NCBI GenBank assembly: GCA_905183005.1
Contig: CAJJDO010000050.1
Coordinates: forward strand, 203,851-267,850
Source: Paramecium pentaurelia
Taxonomy: Eukaryota > Ciliophora > Oligohymenophorea > Peniculida > Parameciidae
Reading direction: 5' to 3'
Length of the DNA stretch: 64,000 nucleotides
The translations under genes were made by a program, and so were the position numbers. Shown here piece after piece: positions 45,670 to 57,853 of the stretch; position 1 is the stretch's first letter; each line of letters begins with the position of its first letter. The notes beneath the pieces are model-generated. The model did no database searches and was not told where the DNA came from. It saw nothing but the letters and a program-made list of their open reading frames with translations.

Positions 45670-46464
45670 TCAAAATTGCAAACCAGATCTAGTTAAGTGA
45701 ATATTACTATACTAAGGGATTGAACCTTTTAATTATAATATTATCTTTTTAGTCTTTCTCTGATCAACACTTACTTATTCATCTCTTTATGTTTAAGAGC
45801 ATGAATAATCTTATTTTATAACAGATTATTAGAGTCTGCTTTTTTAAAAGCATATTTATCTCTTCTTGTTATCTTATTGTAATAATTTAGTATCAATTGA
45901 TTTTCTCAAAGGATAAGACGTTTTTCTTTAAGAAAGTGAACGTTCATCTTAATTTAAGAAACCATTGGTATTAAGTATATTCTATTAAGATTTGTTTGAC
46001 ATTAATTTATTAATCTTTTCATAAGCTGATGGTGTTTTTTTCTGTGTATTTAAATCCAATTGAGAAAAATGATTCAGAAAATTAGTTTATTAATTTCCTA
46101 CACTTTCAGTATATTTCTCTTACAACTGCAATTACAATTTATGAATTTTTTCCTCAAATTACTTCACCTAAATTTCTTTCTCTTTTATTAGTTCCTCTAT
46201 TTTGCTATTTAGTAATTCAATCTGAAGATTCAGTTAATATTATGTTCTAATATGCTTTCTTACAGAGGCTTCTAAATTTTATATAACAGTCTCATAATCA
46301 TTTTTAATATGCTCATTTAATTATTACTGTAATTATTAACGCATCTAATCGATTGATTTAAAGAGCTATATTATATTATATGACAATGATGTATCATCTT
46401 AATTAAGTATTTACGACTAATCAATATCATTATCGATTATACTCTCTAATTTATGTTTATTCAT
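45670..46464 (-). CDS. Coiled-coil protein, KKTPSA family, copy 2
   Basis: An intronless 264-codon frame immediately upstream of its paralogue (only 23 bp separate its stop from the other's start). The coil block NEHIKNDYETVIQNLEAS and the block KKTPSAYEKINKLMSNKSQ match copy 1. Beyond about residue 200 the two differ, with runs of Ser, Gln and basic residues. The paralogue has four introns where this has none, so copy 2 may have lost them or arisen by retroposition; the last 20 codons could also be misread through a missed intron. Confidence 0.6.
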
Positions 46465-46882
46465 ACATTGTCCATCTCCTAAATCAAATCAAAATACAAT
46501 TATGCTATAAGTGAAGGTTTCTTATTCCTTTTATTCATTAATATAATATAATTTCTTAATTTTATACTTAAATTAAATACTAATTTATTTATCATCAAAT
46601 ACTTTCTTAACACATTATTACTTCAAATCTAATACATAATTATACATAGATAATTTCTTCTTAAACAAAAACATTTGGATCTAAACCATTAATTTATCTC
46701 AACTGTATATTAATTATTGAGAATTTCAATATAATATTTTACTTTAAATTAGCTAAATATTTATCAAACAAAAATATTTAAGAATGAAACTTATTAAATA
46801 TAAATATATTAATAAAATTAAACTAGAAATATTATTATTATCTAGATAAAATGACATTATTTTATTTAAAAATATATTATTT
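46465..46882. other. Spacer
   Basis: About 420 bp A/T-rich between two minus-strand genes; nothing supported. Confidence 0.5.
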
Positions 46883-47179
46883 TCATCCACTTTTATAAAG
46901 GATAATGGAAACTTATCCCAAATAGAATACTATAAAATGTTCTATCTCATTTGTGATATATTAATTGAAGTTTCTACCTACAATACAATACCAAGTTGGA
47001 TTATATTTTAAATCAAACTCCATTTTTATAAATGCCTAATATTAATATTATAATACAGCTATTTCTTTTTCAATTAAAAATTTTTCTAATGCTTAATTTG
47101 CACATTTAATTGCATCTTATTACATCTCATCTGACATAAAAACATTTTTTACATAAACTTTTCTATCTATTTAAGCCAT
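46883..47179 (-). CDS. DYNLL: Dynein light chain LC8
   Basis: Two exons (47179-47057 and 47035... 46883) around a 21-nt intron (GTATTATAATATTAATATTAG) give 91 codons. Removing the intron restores the canonical KEIA-AFIKMEFDLKYNPTW. The blocks MSDEMQQDAIKCANQALEKF, WYCIVGRNF and HFIVFYLGQVSIILYKSG match LC8 throughout. LC8 is a homodimeric hub that clamps short linear motifs in dynein intermediate chains, radial spokes and many other proteins. The intron is among the shortest in the window and is fully proven by conservation. The normal length is preserved. Confidence 0.95.
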
Positions 47180-47416
47180 CTTTTAGTTTATTATTTAAAT
47201 TTATTAATAATATATTTTTTCAATTTTTTCAATTTTTTTTTTAAACCTGCCTATTTGAAATTGAATTTTTATCCTTTTTATAGTATCTTTTATATAAATA
47301 TATTAAAGATACTATAATATTACAAATAATTCATTATAATAAAATTTTAAACTAAATTTATAATTAATGTAATATGATTTTAATTTTATATAAAAATTTT
47401 TAATACTAAATATTAA

Positions 47417-48306
47417 TCAATATGGTCTAGGTACATTAGTTTATTCTTAATATCTTTTAGTTTTAGGTTTACATTCCGAAGCTTTAAATTCAACAATACT
47501 ATTTGCTTCACTTATAGGCATTAATTATTATTGTTGTATTATAGATTTGCTTAGATTAATGATATAAGAATGAGTCATCTATTTTTCTTCTGGTATTTCT
47601 CTTGATTTAATATATTATTTATTTGAAATGTTATTTGAAAATAATGAACTATCCTTAAATTGATCTAGGGTAATATTGCATTTCTTTCCAAATATAGCAA
47701 AAGTGAGTAAATCATAATCGAAATTGTTAAATTAAATTTTTTTGTTTTTCATATAATTTAGAAGAGTTGTACAGTTTATTATATCATTATGTTCACTTAG
47801 ATTTTAAAAGATCTATAAATAGGATATATTAGATTACTTTAAACATATTGAATTCATCATTGTTAATTATTTATAATTAGCTATCCTTAATTTATTTAAT
47901 CACTCTGATTTATTGAACAAGTAATTTTAGAAGCTATACTTATAGATCATTGTTTGTATGGTCAATGATAGTATTTGATTTATGAAGTAAAAGTTTCGTT
48001 AAGTAATTCTATGATTTTTAAAAGTTTAACAATTACATTAAATTATTGTTTACTGATAGTAAATCTATCTTTATCACCTATAAACCATATAAATTCTATA
48101 ATATCCTTATAATTGATAGGATAGAGATTCTAAACGAAAAAGTTTAACAAAGTATTTTTCGTAATAGAATCTTCATTGTTAGACAATAACACAAAAGATC
48201 TATCTATATTGTCAATATTATTAGAGTATAGAGTTTGTTTGATAGTTTAGAGTTTCTGTTCATAATAGGAGATCATTTTCAGATAAAGTGCAATTTATTA
48301 GTCCAT
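47417..48306 (-). CDS. Hypothetical helical protein
   Basis: Three exons (48306-48037, 48008-47838, 47812-47417; introns 28 and 25 nt) give 278 codons. The chain is helical and Asn/Ile/Lys-rich with repeated short blocks near FGKKCNITLDQFKDSS and FIGDKDRFTISKQQF, which faintly resemble degenerate EF-hand loops. The C-terminus is Lys/Pro/Glu-rich. No signal peptide. Exon phases all close. Calcium binding is a guess only. Confidence 0.5.
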
Positions 48307-48329
48307 TATTAAATTAAATATATATAAAT

Positions 48330-49299
48330 TCATATTATCAATTCTTATTATTGTTATTATGAATGTTCTGTGTCATTAGATTTGATATCAGAAATACATT
48401 TATCACTGGATAAAGATTATTCTAATTTATCAAATTTATTTAATCTTAATCTTAAGTTTAAGATTTTATCACTTAATTTTAATTACTCTTCTTTTGTATC
48501 TTAAATCTTTTTTATTAATTCTTATTTCTCTAAAATACAAGTTCTAGTTATCTCTTATATTTAGAATGTCAATTATTCTATTTTTTTTGTATATTCTTCA
48601 ATTAACATAGTTTTTTCTTATAAAATTTCATCTGGAGTCTTTTAAATTATAGCTACAGCATTAGGTTTTTATTTATTTCTTTAAGCTTTAGGCATCTCAT
48701 TAAAATCAAGATTTGGTTATTTTTATCTAATCTTTTACTCTGTCTTTTTATAATATTCATCAAATAGTTAAATTTTTCTCTTTAATTGTTATTTTTAAGC
48801 ATTCAACTTTAAACTTAATCCTTATTAAACTTCCAATTCAAAATATTATACCTTATTCAAATTATGTAACTGTATAGTTTCCTATTTCAATTATTATTTC
48901 TTTTCTTGTAATAATTTTATTTAATCATCACTTGTATTCTCCTTTTTACCTTGTCGTACTAATTACAAACAATATTCTTTAATTAGATCTTCAACATAAT
49001 CATTCATTTAATCTCCTTCCTTTTTGTAAAGTTCTATTTTTTTCTCAACCTATGAATATTCATTTATTTTTTCTTATAAATAGTCCTATAGCATTTTTAT
49101 TTGCTGTACTAAATGTATCAATTATTAATACATCTTTTCTCCCTAATGGTTACAAAACCTATTTATTATTTTTATCAGAAATTATGGATTCTAATGATTT
49201 CAACTTTGCTGTGTTCAGTCTTTAATAATCTGTTCTACTAGAACCCAATCCTGTTGTTTTATTAGCCTATTTCTCACTTGTGATTGATTTTAATTACAT
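48330..49299 (-). CDS. Coiled-coil protein (apparent one-base insertion)
   Basis: From ATG 49299 the frame is good to about residue 51, then changes at a GGG run (plus strand 49141-49143). Reading GG gives an unbroken chain (QVLQPLGEKMYQQLIHLVQQ) and 322 codons in all. A 16-nt intron (GTTTTGTAACCATTAG) would also fix it but is shorter than any other here. The product is a continuous coiled coil with a basic patch (RNKQKPNAVAI). It lies 23 bp upstream of the gene at 47417-48306 on the same strand. Function unknown. Confidence 0.5.
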
Positions 49300-49429
49300 T
49301 ACTATTTTAATTTAATTTATTAATAAAATTTACTATTTAATATCAAACTTAAAATTCTTTATAGAAACTATTCAATTGTGTATAGTAAGTAATGTATAAA
49401 TAATAATTACAAATATCATTATTTTAGTT

Positions 49430-50169
49430 CTATTTTCAGCATTCTATTTTCCTCTTTAATCATAATACAACTTTGTTTATTCTATGTAGATTGGTTCTTA
49501 ATTGATATTATTGAAATTCTATTTGGAATTTTTTACTCCTAGATCATTCATTCAAAGTATATCTAAACATTTAAGAGTTTAAAAAAGCCATCTAGTACTT
49601 CCATTAAAAGAGATTGATACTTAGCTTTTCATATTTCATACACTCTGTTATTTAATCGTCATATTTTCTCCCTATTTTTCGATCATTCTTTTAATGATAT
49701 AAATTTTGATTGTTAGATTATGTAATTTCTTATTAGAATCATATCTTTTTTAAATTACATTAAATCATTTAATTTTGCAATTTTCGTTTTCAATCTCTTA
49801 AAACTTGTTGTGATTTATCTTCTTTAACTTTATCTAATTCTCTCTCTGATAATTCTCAATTTCAGCAATCAATAATTCTTTTAATATTTATTTCAACTAT
49901 ATAATAATTAATTATTATTCTTTTCTTCTAAATTTTAAGTTAGTATATTCTTAGATATCATTTTATAAATCATTTATTTAATCCTAATCCTTGAATTTTC
50001 CATACTTCAGTTTAGTTATATGCAAAGAAACAAAAATTTAATCACAGACATATTCTTGTGTTGAGTTGATTTCCAATGCATGATCATAATTGTATTCTTT
50101 CCTATTATCAAAAATAACAAAATTATGAGTAGTAATCACACAAAGATTGGTTCCAAGTGAGTTTCTCAT
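49430..50169 (-). pseudogene. Decayed coiled-coil gene
   Basis: ATG 50169 opens MRNSLGTNLCVITTHNF, a plausible folded start, then Gln/Lys-rich coil. After about 130 codons the coil continues only by jumping frames at least three times (SERELDKVKEDKSQQ, then KTKIAKLNDLMQFKK, then KYQSLLMEVLDGFF), with TGAs between. No GT...AG pairs of ciliate length account for the jumps. It is best read as a pseudogene, although clustered sequencing errors cannot be excluded. Confidence 0.45.
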
Positions 50170-50262
50170 AAATTAAGTAGTCCAACTCAAATCATCACTC
50201 TTACTTTTTGAATTGAAAATACATTCAATTTAAACTATTTAACGAATTAATTTAAACAAATA

Positions 50263-52330
50263 ATGCAATAATACGAAGGATTGATTGAGGAGAACACTCA
50301 ATTAAAGAAAGCTATCATTTCTTCTAAGGCTGTGATAGGCAGAAAGATTAGTAATTAAATTCATTATTATTTAAGATGAATATGAGACTTTATAGGCAAT
50401 AAATGATGAATTGAAATAGAATCTTGATAAAATGAGATTAGAGAATTAGGATTTATTATAGAAGTATAAAATAGCTATGCATGATAAAAAATAAACAGAA
50501 TAATAATTTGATAATGCTACTAAGAATTGGAAACTTTTAATTGAATAAAAACAAAGAGAAATAGAAGAGATCTAAAGTAGATTGACACCTGCTTTTGATT
50601 AGGATATGATGAGAATTAAATTATTGAATGAATTAGATTTACCACATAGATAATAATTGGAATAAAAGTAATTAGAGATTGAAAAGTTGAATGAAATAAT
50701 ATATTAATTAAAAAGAAAGATTGATTTGGAATTATCAAGAGTAGAAACTATATAAGTAGATAAAGATAAGGAAATGAAATTATTATCAGAAAAACATAAA
50801 TTAGATATGGCAGATCTTTAACATCAAATATCAGATTTAACAAGATAAGTAGAAGACAATAAAGATAGAGATACAATAAGAAGATTAAGAAAAGATTTGG
50901 AAGAATATAAATTAAAATTTAATGCTACTGATACTGAAAATGAAGAATTAAGAAATGAAAGAGATAAAATTAGAGAAGAAAAAAATGATATTATGATTAA
51001 ATTTGCCAGATAACTTGATACTGAAAGAAATGATAAAAGATAATTTAAAAGTGATTTTGATAAATTATAAGTGAGAACTAGATTTTTAGAAGATGAATTT
51101 AGAAAAGAAAAATAAAGAAGAGAATAAATAGCAACTGATTTTGAAATTTTAAAAACAGAAAAAGATTAATTATTGACTGATTTGAGAAAAAAAGATGATA
51201 CAATCCATTATTTATAAAGAAAAATTACAGATATGGAAGAAGAATAATTGGAATAAGAATAAAAAGTTCAAGATAAATTAACACGTTTGTATTAAGATGA
51301 ACATGATAAGTATTTATAGGAAAGAAATAAAGCTGTTACACTTTAAAAAGATCTTGATAACTTAAAAAAAAGATTTAGTGATCTTTAAGATGATTATAAA
51401 GTATTGAGGGATCGATATCAAAAAGAAAATATAGATAATAAAGATTCAACTAGAATTTAGAATGAAGAAATTGAAAAATTGAAGAAAACACTATCTCAAC
51501 AAACAAAAGAGATTGGAGATTTAGAAAGATCAAATAAAAATAAAGAAGAATAAATTCATGATTTAGAAAATGAAAATGAAACAGTTAAAAGAAGAAATAG
51601 AGAACTTCAACATAGAATCTAATTAATAGAAGTAAATCCTATTCCAAATCCAATCTAAACTCAACCTATTATGAGTTAATCTTAAGTTCCTACACTTAGT
51701 TAAGTACCTTAATTTGCATAATAAATTTAAGAACAATATGATACTACAAAACCTATTAAGTAATAAACTCCATTATAATCAGAAAATGATCCATAAAATC
51801 AATAATAAATGTAGGCTTAAAAATAATCTCTTTAACAAATTAGTGAAGAAAATAGAACTTTAATTTCTAAAAATAAAAAACTCAATAAAAAACTTAAAAT
51901 TGCAAATGAGAAAATTCTTGAACTCTCTATGAAAAATACTATCTTAGAGAAATAAATATAGAGATAACACTCATAAACACCAATATAAGATTTTGATAGA
52001 TCTAATTTTGGTCTACATGCTCATTCTTAATCTCCATTTAGATAAGAGGCTTATTAATAATTAAGCAATTAAACAGTTGAATAAAGGCCATAATAATAAA
52101 CTATTCATACTGATACTAGATTAGATAGATATGATAAATAAGATAAATAAGAGAGATAAACTAGATAAGATAGATTCACTTAATAATCATAAGATAAATA
52201 TAGACCAAGAGGTTAATCTGGAGTTGATGCACGTGGAGTCTAAGGTCATCCAATTGATATAAAAGATGACGAATTATTGAATAAAGTAATGATGCTTACA
52301 GATGCTTCTGGATAGAACAAATACTGGTGA
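50263..52330 (+). CDS. Long coiled-coil protein with Gln-rich tail
   Basis: Two exons (50263-50350, 50376-52330; 25-nt intron ending AAG) give 680 codons. Residues from about 30 to 470 are an almost unbroken charged coiled coil (for example RRLRKDLEEYKLKFNATDTE). Then follow a Pro/Gln-rich linker, a second short coil and a very Gln-rich, Arg/Asp-repeat tail (DRYDKQDKQERQTRQDRF) ending KYW. The pattern is that of structural rods of cilia or centrioles. The tail's Gln are nearly all TAA. No known family is identified. Confidence 0.65.
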
Positions 52331-52412
52331 CTTTTCTTTATATAAATATATATATTTAAGATATAAATATGTTTTGTATTATGATAATAAATATATTTTA
52401 TAATTTATGATT

Positions 52413-54539
52413 TCAGGAATCTTCCCTTTCCCATTTAGAAACAACTTGTAACAGATTTTCCATTTTTTATTTTTCATATTCTTCTAAAGGCATATTCTCA
52501 AATTCTTTAGGTACTTTGCCATCAGGGAAATTAGATGCTTTAACTCCAGCTATAATTTTATTAGCTCAGTTATACATTTTGTTAAATTAGGACTTAATTT
52601 AAGTAATGTAATTCCTCCATGAGTATCACCTACTAAGATAATTGGATCTCTTTGATTAAATGCAATATTAGTCAATCTAGGTTGTTTAGAAGGTTTTTAT
52701 TCTGCAAGTTTTCCAATTTTATCAACATTTAAATCATAAACAAAAATTTTGTCTTAAGTAGCACAAGCAAAAACTAAAAATAGACAATTAATAAGTACCT
52801 GTAGAACTATAAGGTGCCCACATAGCATCAACAACTTACATTCCCTATTCAAAACTCATAATTTGTGTAGAGATTTTAGAATCCCAAATTTTAACAGTCC
52901 AATCAGCAGAAGCAGATATAAAAGTTCTTGGATGAAAATTATTCCATTTAACTTTATAAACTGCCAAATTATGACCCTAATAATAAAAATTATATTAATA
53001 CAATATATGTTTCTTAATATTATCCTGAATAAGCTCTAGAACATTTATGTATTTTTCCTTCTTCAGTACCAACTAAGAAGATATGAGGTTCAAATTTATT
53101 GAAATCAAAACATAAACCACAAGCTAAACCAATCAAAGTACTTTCTTCCTCATTCTTACCAACCAATCTTAATCTAATGACTTCTTCAGGTTCTAATTTA
53201 TTTTTCATCAAAACCCAATTCATTACTCTACCATCTGATGAAATTGAATAAAAATTATAATTTTTAGAGATATCTGGATTCCATCTAACTTACCATACTG
53301 GATCTGTATGTTTCTAAGTTCTTACTGTTGATTAATATATTGGTTTTTTATGTTTATTTCTAATATCATAAACTAACACTGTTCCATCATATAAACCCAC
53401 AGCCAATAATGCAGGACTTTAAGGATGAAAATCTAAACACATAACTCCAGCTTCACATGTAAATGCATATTCTGGATGAGTTGTATTTTTAAGAGAATAT
53501 AAACATATAAGACCCATTCTTTATTTTGAAAATTCATAGCTACCAAAACTAACAGCAAATAAATCCATATATCTTGGATTCCAACATAATGATGTTACAT
53601 GTTTTTTCTTTTATTTCTCATTTGAAAATTTCCAAATTGGTAATAAATGTCTAATAATTTTTATTAATCTTACCCTTCATTTTTAGATGTTTCAACTACT
53701 TCTCCTTGACTCCAATAATATTTATAATCATTGTATTTCTCTTTCTAATCATTATGAACTACTGTTCTTTCCATAATTTTTAAACATCTCTTGAAAGATG
53801 GCTTATAAACTGTATTATCTGAAGTGTGATCTTTCTTTTTCTAACTTTCCTCCTTGGCTTTATTTTATATATAAGCATCAAAAATTTCCCATTATGTAAT
53901 TTAACCTTTTAATGTATCACTAGGAGGAGGTTCAGTTGATACACCTCTTTCTCTAATGACTCTTCCATCTGTTTAGGCTTCTCTTGCATTATAATTAAAC
54001 TTATTTCTCATTGTTTATTTAATTGCCTCTTTGTCCTTAGATGCTCCAGGATCTTCCATTTCTTAATTTCTTTCTGCCTCTTTAATCAATGCTTATTTTG
54101 TTTCCCATAATTCCTCTTGTATTCTAGATTCATTTGAGTCTTTATGAATGATTTCACCATCCATTCTGAAATGAATAATCAATTATTCAACTAATTCGTC
54201 TGTTTTATACTATCATTATGATGGGTAGTTACTTTTCTTTATAAATAATCATATTAAGTGATATTCTTTGGAGCTTGAGGATTGTTAGGTATCAACATTT
54301 TAGAAGGCATGTCTTCATTAAGTTCCTTCTCTGTTAATTATGGTCTTTCTCTTTCTCTCTATAAATATTTATTTATTTCAAAACTTCATGTTAATATTCT
54401 GATTCATCACCATCTGGCTCAGCTTCCTATTGATTTAAATTCTAGTTAGCTATTTTTGGTTGTTTTTTCTATCAATTATAATTAATAAACTTACAGGTTA
54501 TGGTCTTCTAAGGGCTACTTTTTATTATTTAGGTGGCAT
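52413..54539 (-). CDS. DNAI1: Axonemal outer-arm dynein intermediate chain (DNAI1/IC78 type; one-base indel)
   Basis: Seven exons (54539-54495, 54468-54385, 54358-54233, 54209-53674, 53650-53002, 52976-52799, 52773-52413); introns 23-26 nt. Family blocks in order are LIPNNPQAPKNITQYDY, the WEIFDAY segment, then WD-repeats starting SLCWNPRYMDLFAVSFGSY. FLVGTEEGKIHKCSRAYSG and SADWTVKIWD follow. It anchors the outer dynein arm to the doublet. Near the 3' end the frame slips by one base at about 52565-52570 (after SPNLTKCIT); one added base leads to ANKIIAGVKASNFPDGK and a proper end, 659 residues in all. LC8 and Tctex genes, its partners, lie in the same window. Confidence 0.9.
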
Positions 54540-55137
54540 TTTAATTATTAAATAAACTTAATCAAAAATGATTGTATTTATAATATATTCCACACAATTA
54601 ATTACTACATTTCAGAAATTACCATCTGATGATAGTACACTTGGCCAAATCCAGAAATCTGAATTCTTATTGAAATAAGTTTCTAATTTTTATATAGAAA
54701 GAAGATCAAAAAATTTAAGATATTAGTTTTTTTAAAAGATTATTAAATTTTTTTTATTTACTTAAACTAAAAACACATTTAAAGTTAAAATATGATTTAA
54801 TCTTAAAAGAAATTAATAGATATATCTAGATAATATCTAAATATAAACTAAAAAAGTAATTCATACTTTCATTTTTCTATTAATTAAATGAAATATTTAT
54901 TTAACTTATCTTAAATCTCTTCATGTTAATAACATTCTCAGTTCAATTTCTCATAGAAATTTCTATTTATTTTTCCTTTCTCATTTACGATCTAATTTAT
55001 ATATATTTATATACATTAATAACTAATTTATGAATTTTTTCATAATAATTTAAGATTACTGATTGATTGTTGAAATATTTGGAATCAAATAAATAATAAA
55101 ATTAATATCTATGCTTAATTTGAGTGTCCAATATTAT
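54540..55137. other. Intergenic stretch
   Basis: About 600 bp, A/T-rich; nothing supported. Confidence 0.5.
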
Positions 55138-55956
55138 TCATTTAACCATCTTGAAAAAGGTTCTGACATTATTACCTTTTTGAATATCGTATTTATCATC
55201 ATGAGTAAATCTTAGATATTTCCTTTTTATATATCTCTTATAGTATAATTTCAATGCTTTTTTCTACAAGATCTTGAGTGACTGTTTTATATAATTAAAA
55301 TACACCCAAAATCACAGATTATAGATTTAATCTTTATTAATGAACAACATTTTCAATACAATTTTAAATAAGTCTCATAAATTTCTATTTGTTAATAAGT
55401 AACTAATGTTTCTAATTTTGATTTATTGATCATTAAAATCCTGCTATTTTTTATTAGATAATAGGCATTAAAGTTAAGCTATATTATAAGTTATCAGTTT
55501 TTAAATCCATTTAAATTTTTTGCTCACAATTTTAGCTATTGAAAATTAAAATTTGAGAGTTATTTGATTCTCATTTCAAGTTATTTCTTGATAAGTAAAT
55601 CATAAGCTTAATTTATAAATACCTATGGATCTTAAGGTATAAATAATATCTGCTATCAATGTTGGAAGGTTTGTCATGTTCTTAAACAGATAAATCCTCA
55701 AAGACATGAGAAATTAAAATTCATCTTGATCTTAAAATAGGTCTGATAGGTATTTAACAAATATAACTGTTTTAGATGATTAACTTGAATGAATATGCTG
55801 ATTTAATACTTAGAGATAATCAAATACTTTAAATAATTCATCTTATGATATATTGATCTTCTTTAAATTAACAAAAGGTTGGAGCAATAGATGTTAGTTT
55901 CTATATTCTTTTTATCTATTTTGCTTATTGAGTAAAGAAAAGAATACTTTAATCAT
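55138..55956 (-). pseudogene. Frameshifted unknown gene
   Basis: ATG 55956 starts MIKVFFSLLNKQNRQKEYRN and stays good for about 120 codons, to LRSIGIYK. The chain then continues only through three frame changes (KQAYDLLIKKQLEMRIKQL; IVSKKFKWIQKLITYNI; ALKLYYKRYIKRKYLRFTH) to TGA 55138-55140. One of the changes could be a 16-nt intron, but the others have no splice sites. The segments are helical and basic, with no known domain. It may be a pseudogene or a gene with several sequence errors. Confidence 0.4.
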
Positions 55957-56010
55957 GAATTATAATTATTTAAATCAATATTATATATATATATTAAATT
56001 ATATTAAAAG

Positions 56011-56918
56011 ATGGCTAGAAATGCAGAAAAAGCAAAGGCAATGCTTTCAAGATGGTACAGATTGAAAAGAGATATACGTAATACTACAGATGGAAAGTAT
56101 AAGTCTATTCCAAAAGTTTAAGAATGTGTCAATCTATAAGAATGTGAATTAGAGAGATAGGAAGTATTAAAGGTGGTTTCAAAATTGGTCTCTGATATTT
56201 AAAATGCTGGTTTGGGAGAGCATAGAATAAGGGAATTGAATGATGAAATTAATAAAGTCATATAAGAATTACGATGTTGGGAGGATAGAATAAAAGAATT
56301 AGGAGGACCTGATTATAGAAGATTAAGTGCTAAGATTTATGATACTCAAGGAATTGAATTGACAGGAAAAGAAGGATATAGATATTTTGGAGCTGCAAAA
56401 GATTTACCTGGAGTTCGTGAATTGTTTTTCTCAGAACCACCTTCTGAACCTAAAAAATCAAGAACTGAATTGTATAAGGTATTTCTTATTTAATTATGTA
56501 GAATATCTCATATAATTATTATGGAAGTCAGAATTAAGAATTGTAAGAGATTCTAGAAGAGGAAAAGGAATTGGAGAGGATAGCATAAGAAAAGGAATTA
56601 CAAAGATTTATTTAAGATAATTAAGAACTAGTAAAAGATTTCAATACAAGAGAAGAAATTTTAAATTTTATCAAATATGAAATTGATAAAAGGGATGATG
56701 TATTGAAAAGAATGGAAGAAGAAAAATGTAAATTCTTTTTAATATTTATAGAATAACACTCTGATTCTGAAGAATATGAATAAGATTAATTAGAATAAAG
56801 AAAGTAAGAGTTGATAAGATAATATTATGCACCTGAAAAGATCCATTCATAATATGTTACTACAGTCGAAAAGGATGCAGATCTTGAATCATTTATTAGG
56901 GGAAATATGGCAAAATGA
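56011..56918 (+). CDS. ISY1: Pre-mRNA splicing factor ISY1
   Basis: Three exons (56011-56478, 56502-56727, 56752-56918; introns 23 and 24 nt) give 286 codons. The start MARNAEKAKAMLSRWYRLKR is the strongly conserved ISY1 N-terminus. GLGEHRIRELNDEINKVIQE, WEDRIKELGGPDYRR and GREGY-like GKEGYRYFGAAKDLPGVREL follow in order. ISY1 is a component of the Prp19-associated complex that contacts the catalytic spliceosome. The C-terminal third is a Glu/Gln/Lys coil ending FIRGNMAK. A complete, ordinary gene. Confidence 0.95.
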
Positions 56919-57419
56919 TTAGTCGCATTTATATGTATAATTTATATTAATATAAATATATTCTTTCTAAATTTAATATGAATCTTAAAAATTATAAGCA
57001 AAATATACTTTATTATTTAATTTTTTATAATTCATAAAAGATTGTATAATTTTTTTAGTTTAATTTAATCATTCATCATATATTATTTTCAAAGTGATAC
57101 TTAAAAGATAGATATGATATTATAAAATTAAAAATTTGGTTAAATCATTATTCTTATTTAATTCAATCAACAAATTTGAATTTTAGATATCTAATTCATT
57201 GTTTTCCTTTTTAGAATTGATAAAATATTGTTTTAGTTAAATTGTTCAAATTTACTTATCTTTGAAACTCTATTATGATGCTAATTATTTTATTGTATTT
57301 AGTATAATAATTTAAATATCAATGTCTTGTTTTATAAAATAAGATGTGATTAAAGTTTTAGTATTTTAAAAATATTTAAGAGTCATAGATATAACTTAAT
57401 AAATTATAATAATAATAAT
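56919..57419. other. Convergent spacer
   Basis: About 500 bp A/T-rich; nothing supported. Confidence 0.5.
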
Positions 57420-57842
57420 TCAAATCATGCTTACTGCAAACACACTACAAATACAATGGAGAGTATTTTTTTATTGCTCTTGTTTTGCTTATTTATCTTT
57501 TGGCCAAGATATGATGATTTATCCATCAGCAACAGTATCCCACCATTGTGAAGTTGTAACAAATGCTCCTGCTCCATTTCTTTACATAATCATGCAATGT
57601 ACAATATATCTTAAATTTCTAAAGAGAGTCTTACTTATATGGTTTTCCCAATTCAATTAATTATTATGTAACTTTTTCACAAATAGCATTGATCCAACCT
57701 TGAACCTAGAGTTATTGTAGGTATTTACTTTAGATTCATCATATTATACTTCTTTTAAGACACTTTCAATGGATTCTTATGTTATACGATCTACTTCTTC
57801 TTATGAATAGGTATTCTCTTCTAAATTTTGATTTTCTTCCAT
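57420..57842 (-). CDS. DYNLT: Tctex-type dynein light chain
   Basis: Three exons (57842-57729, 57705-57635, 57609-57420; introns 23 and 25 nt, the second ending AAG) give 124 codons. The order NTYSQEEVDRITQESIESVL, KVQGWINAICEKVTQQLIEL, GKPYKYIVHCMIMQRNGAGA and CICSVFAVSMI matches Tctex1/DYNLT. An insert (KDKQAKQEQQ) lies before the last strand. The protein is a dimeric light chain on dynein intermediate chains. A long plus-strand frame here (57427-57831) is its antisense shadow. The start codon lies 11 bp from the divergent ERD2-like gene. Confidence 0.9.
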
Positions 57843-57853
57843 TAATTTTATTA

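Noticed and set aside
57427..57831. Plus-strand open frame starting MLTANTLQIQWRVFFYCS
   Set aside because: It is exactly antisense to the Tctex-type dynein light chain, which has clear family blocks and proper introns.
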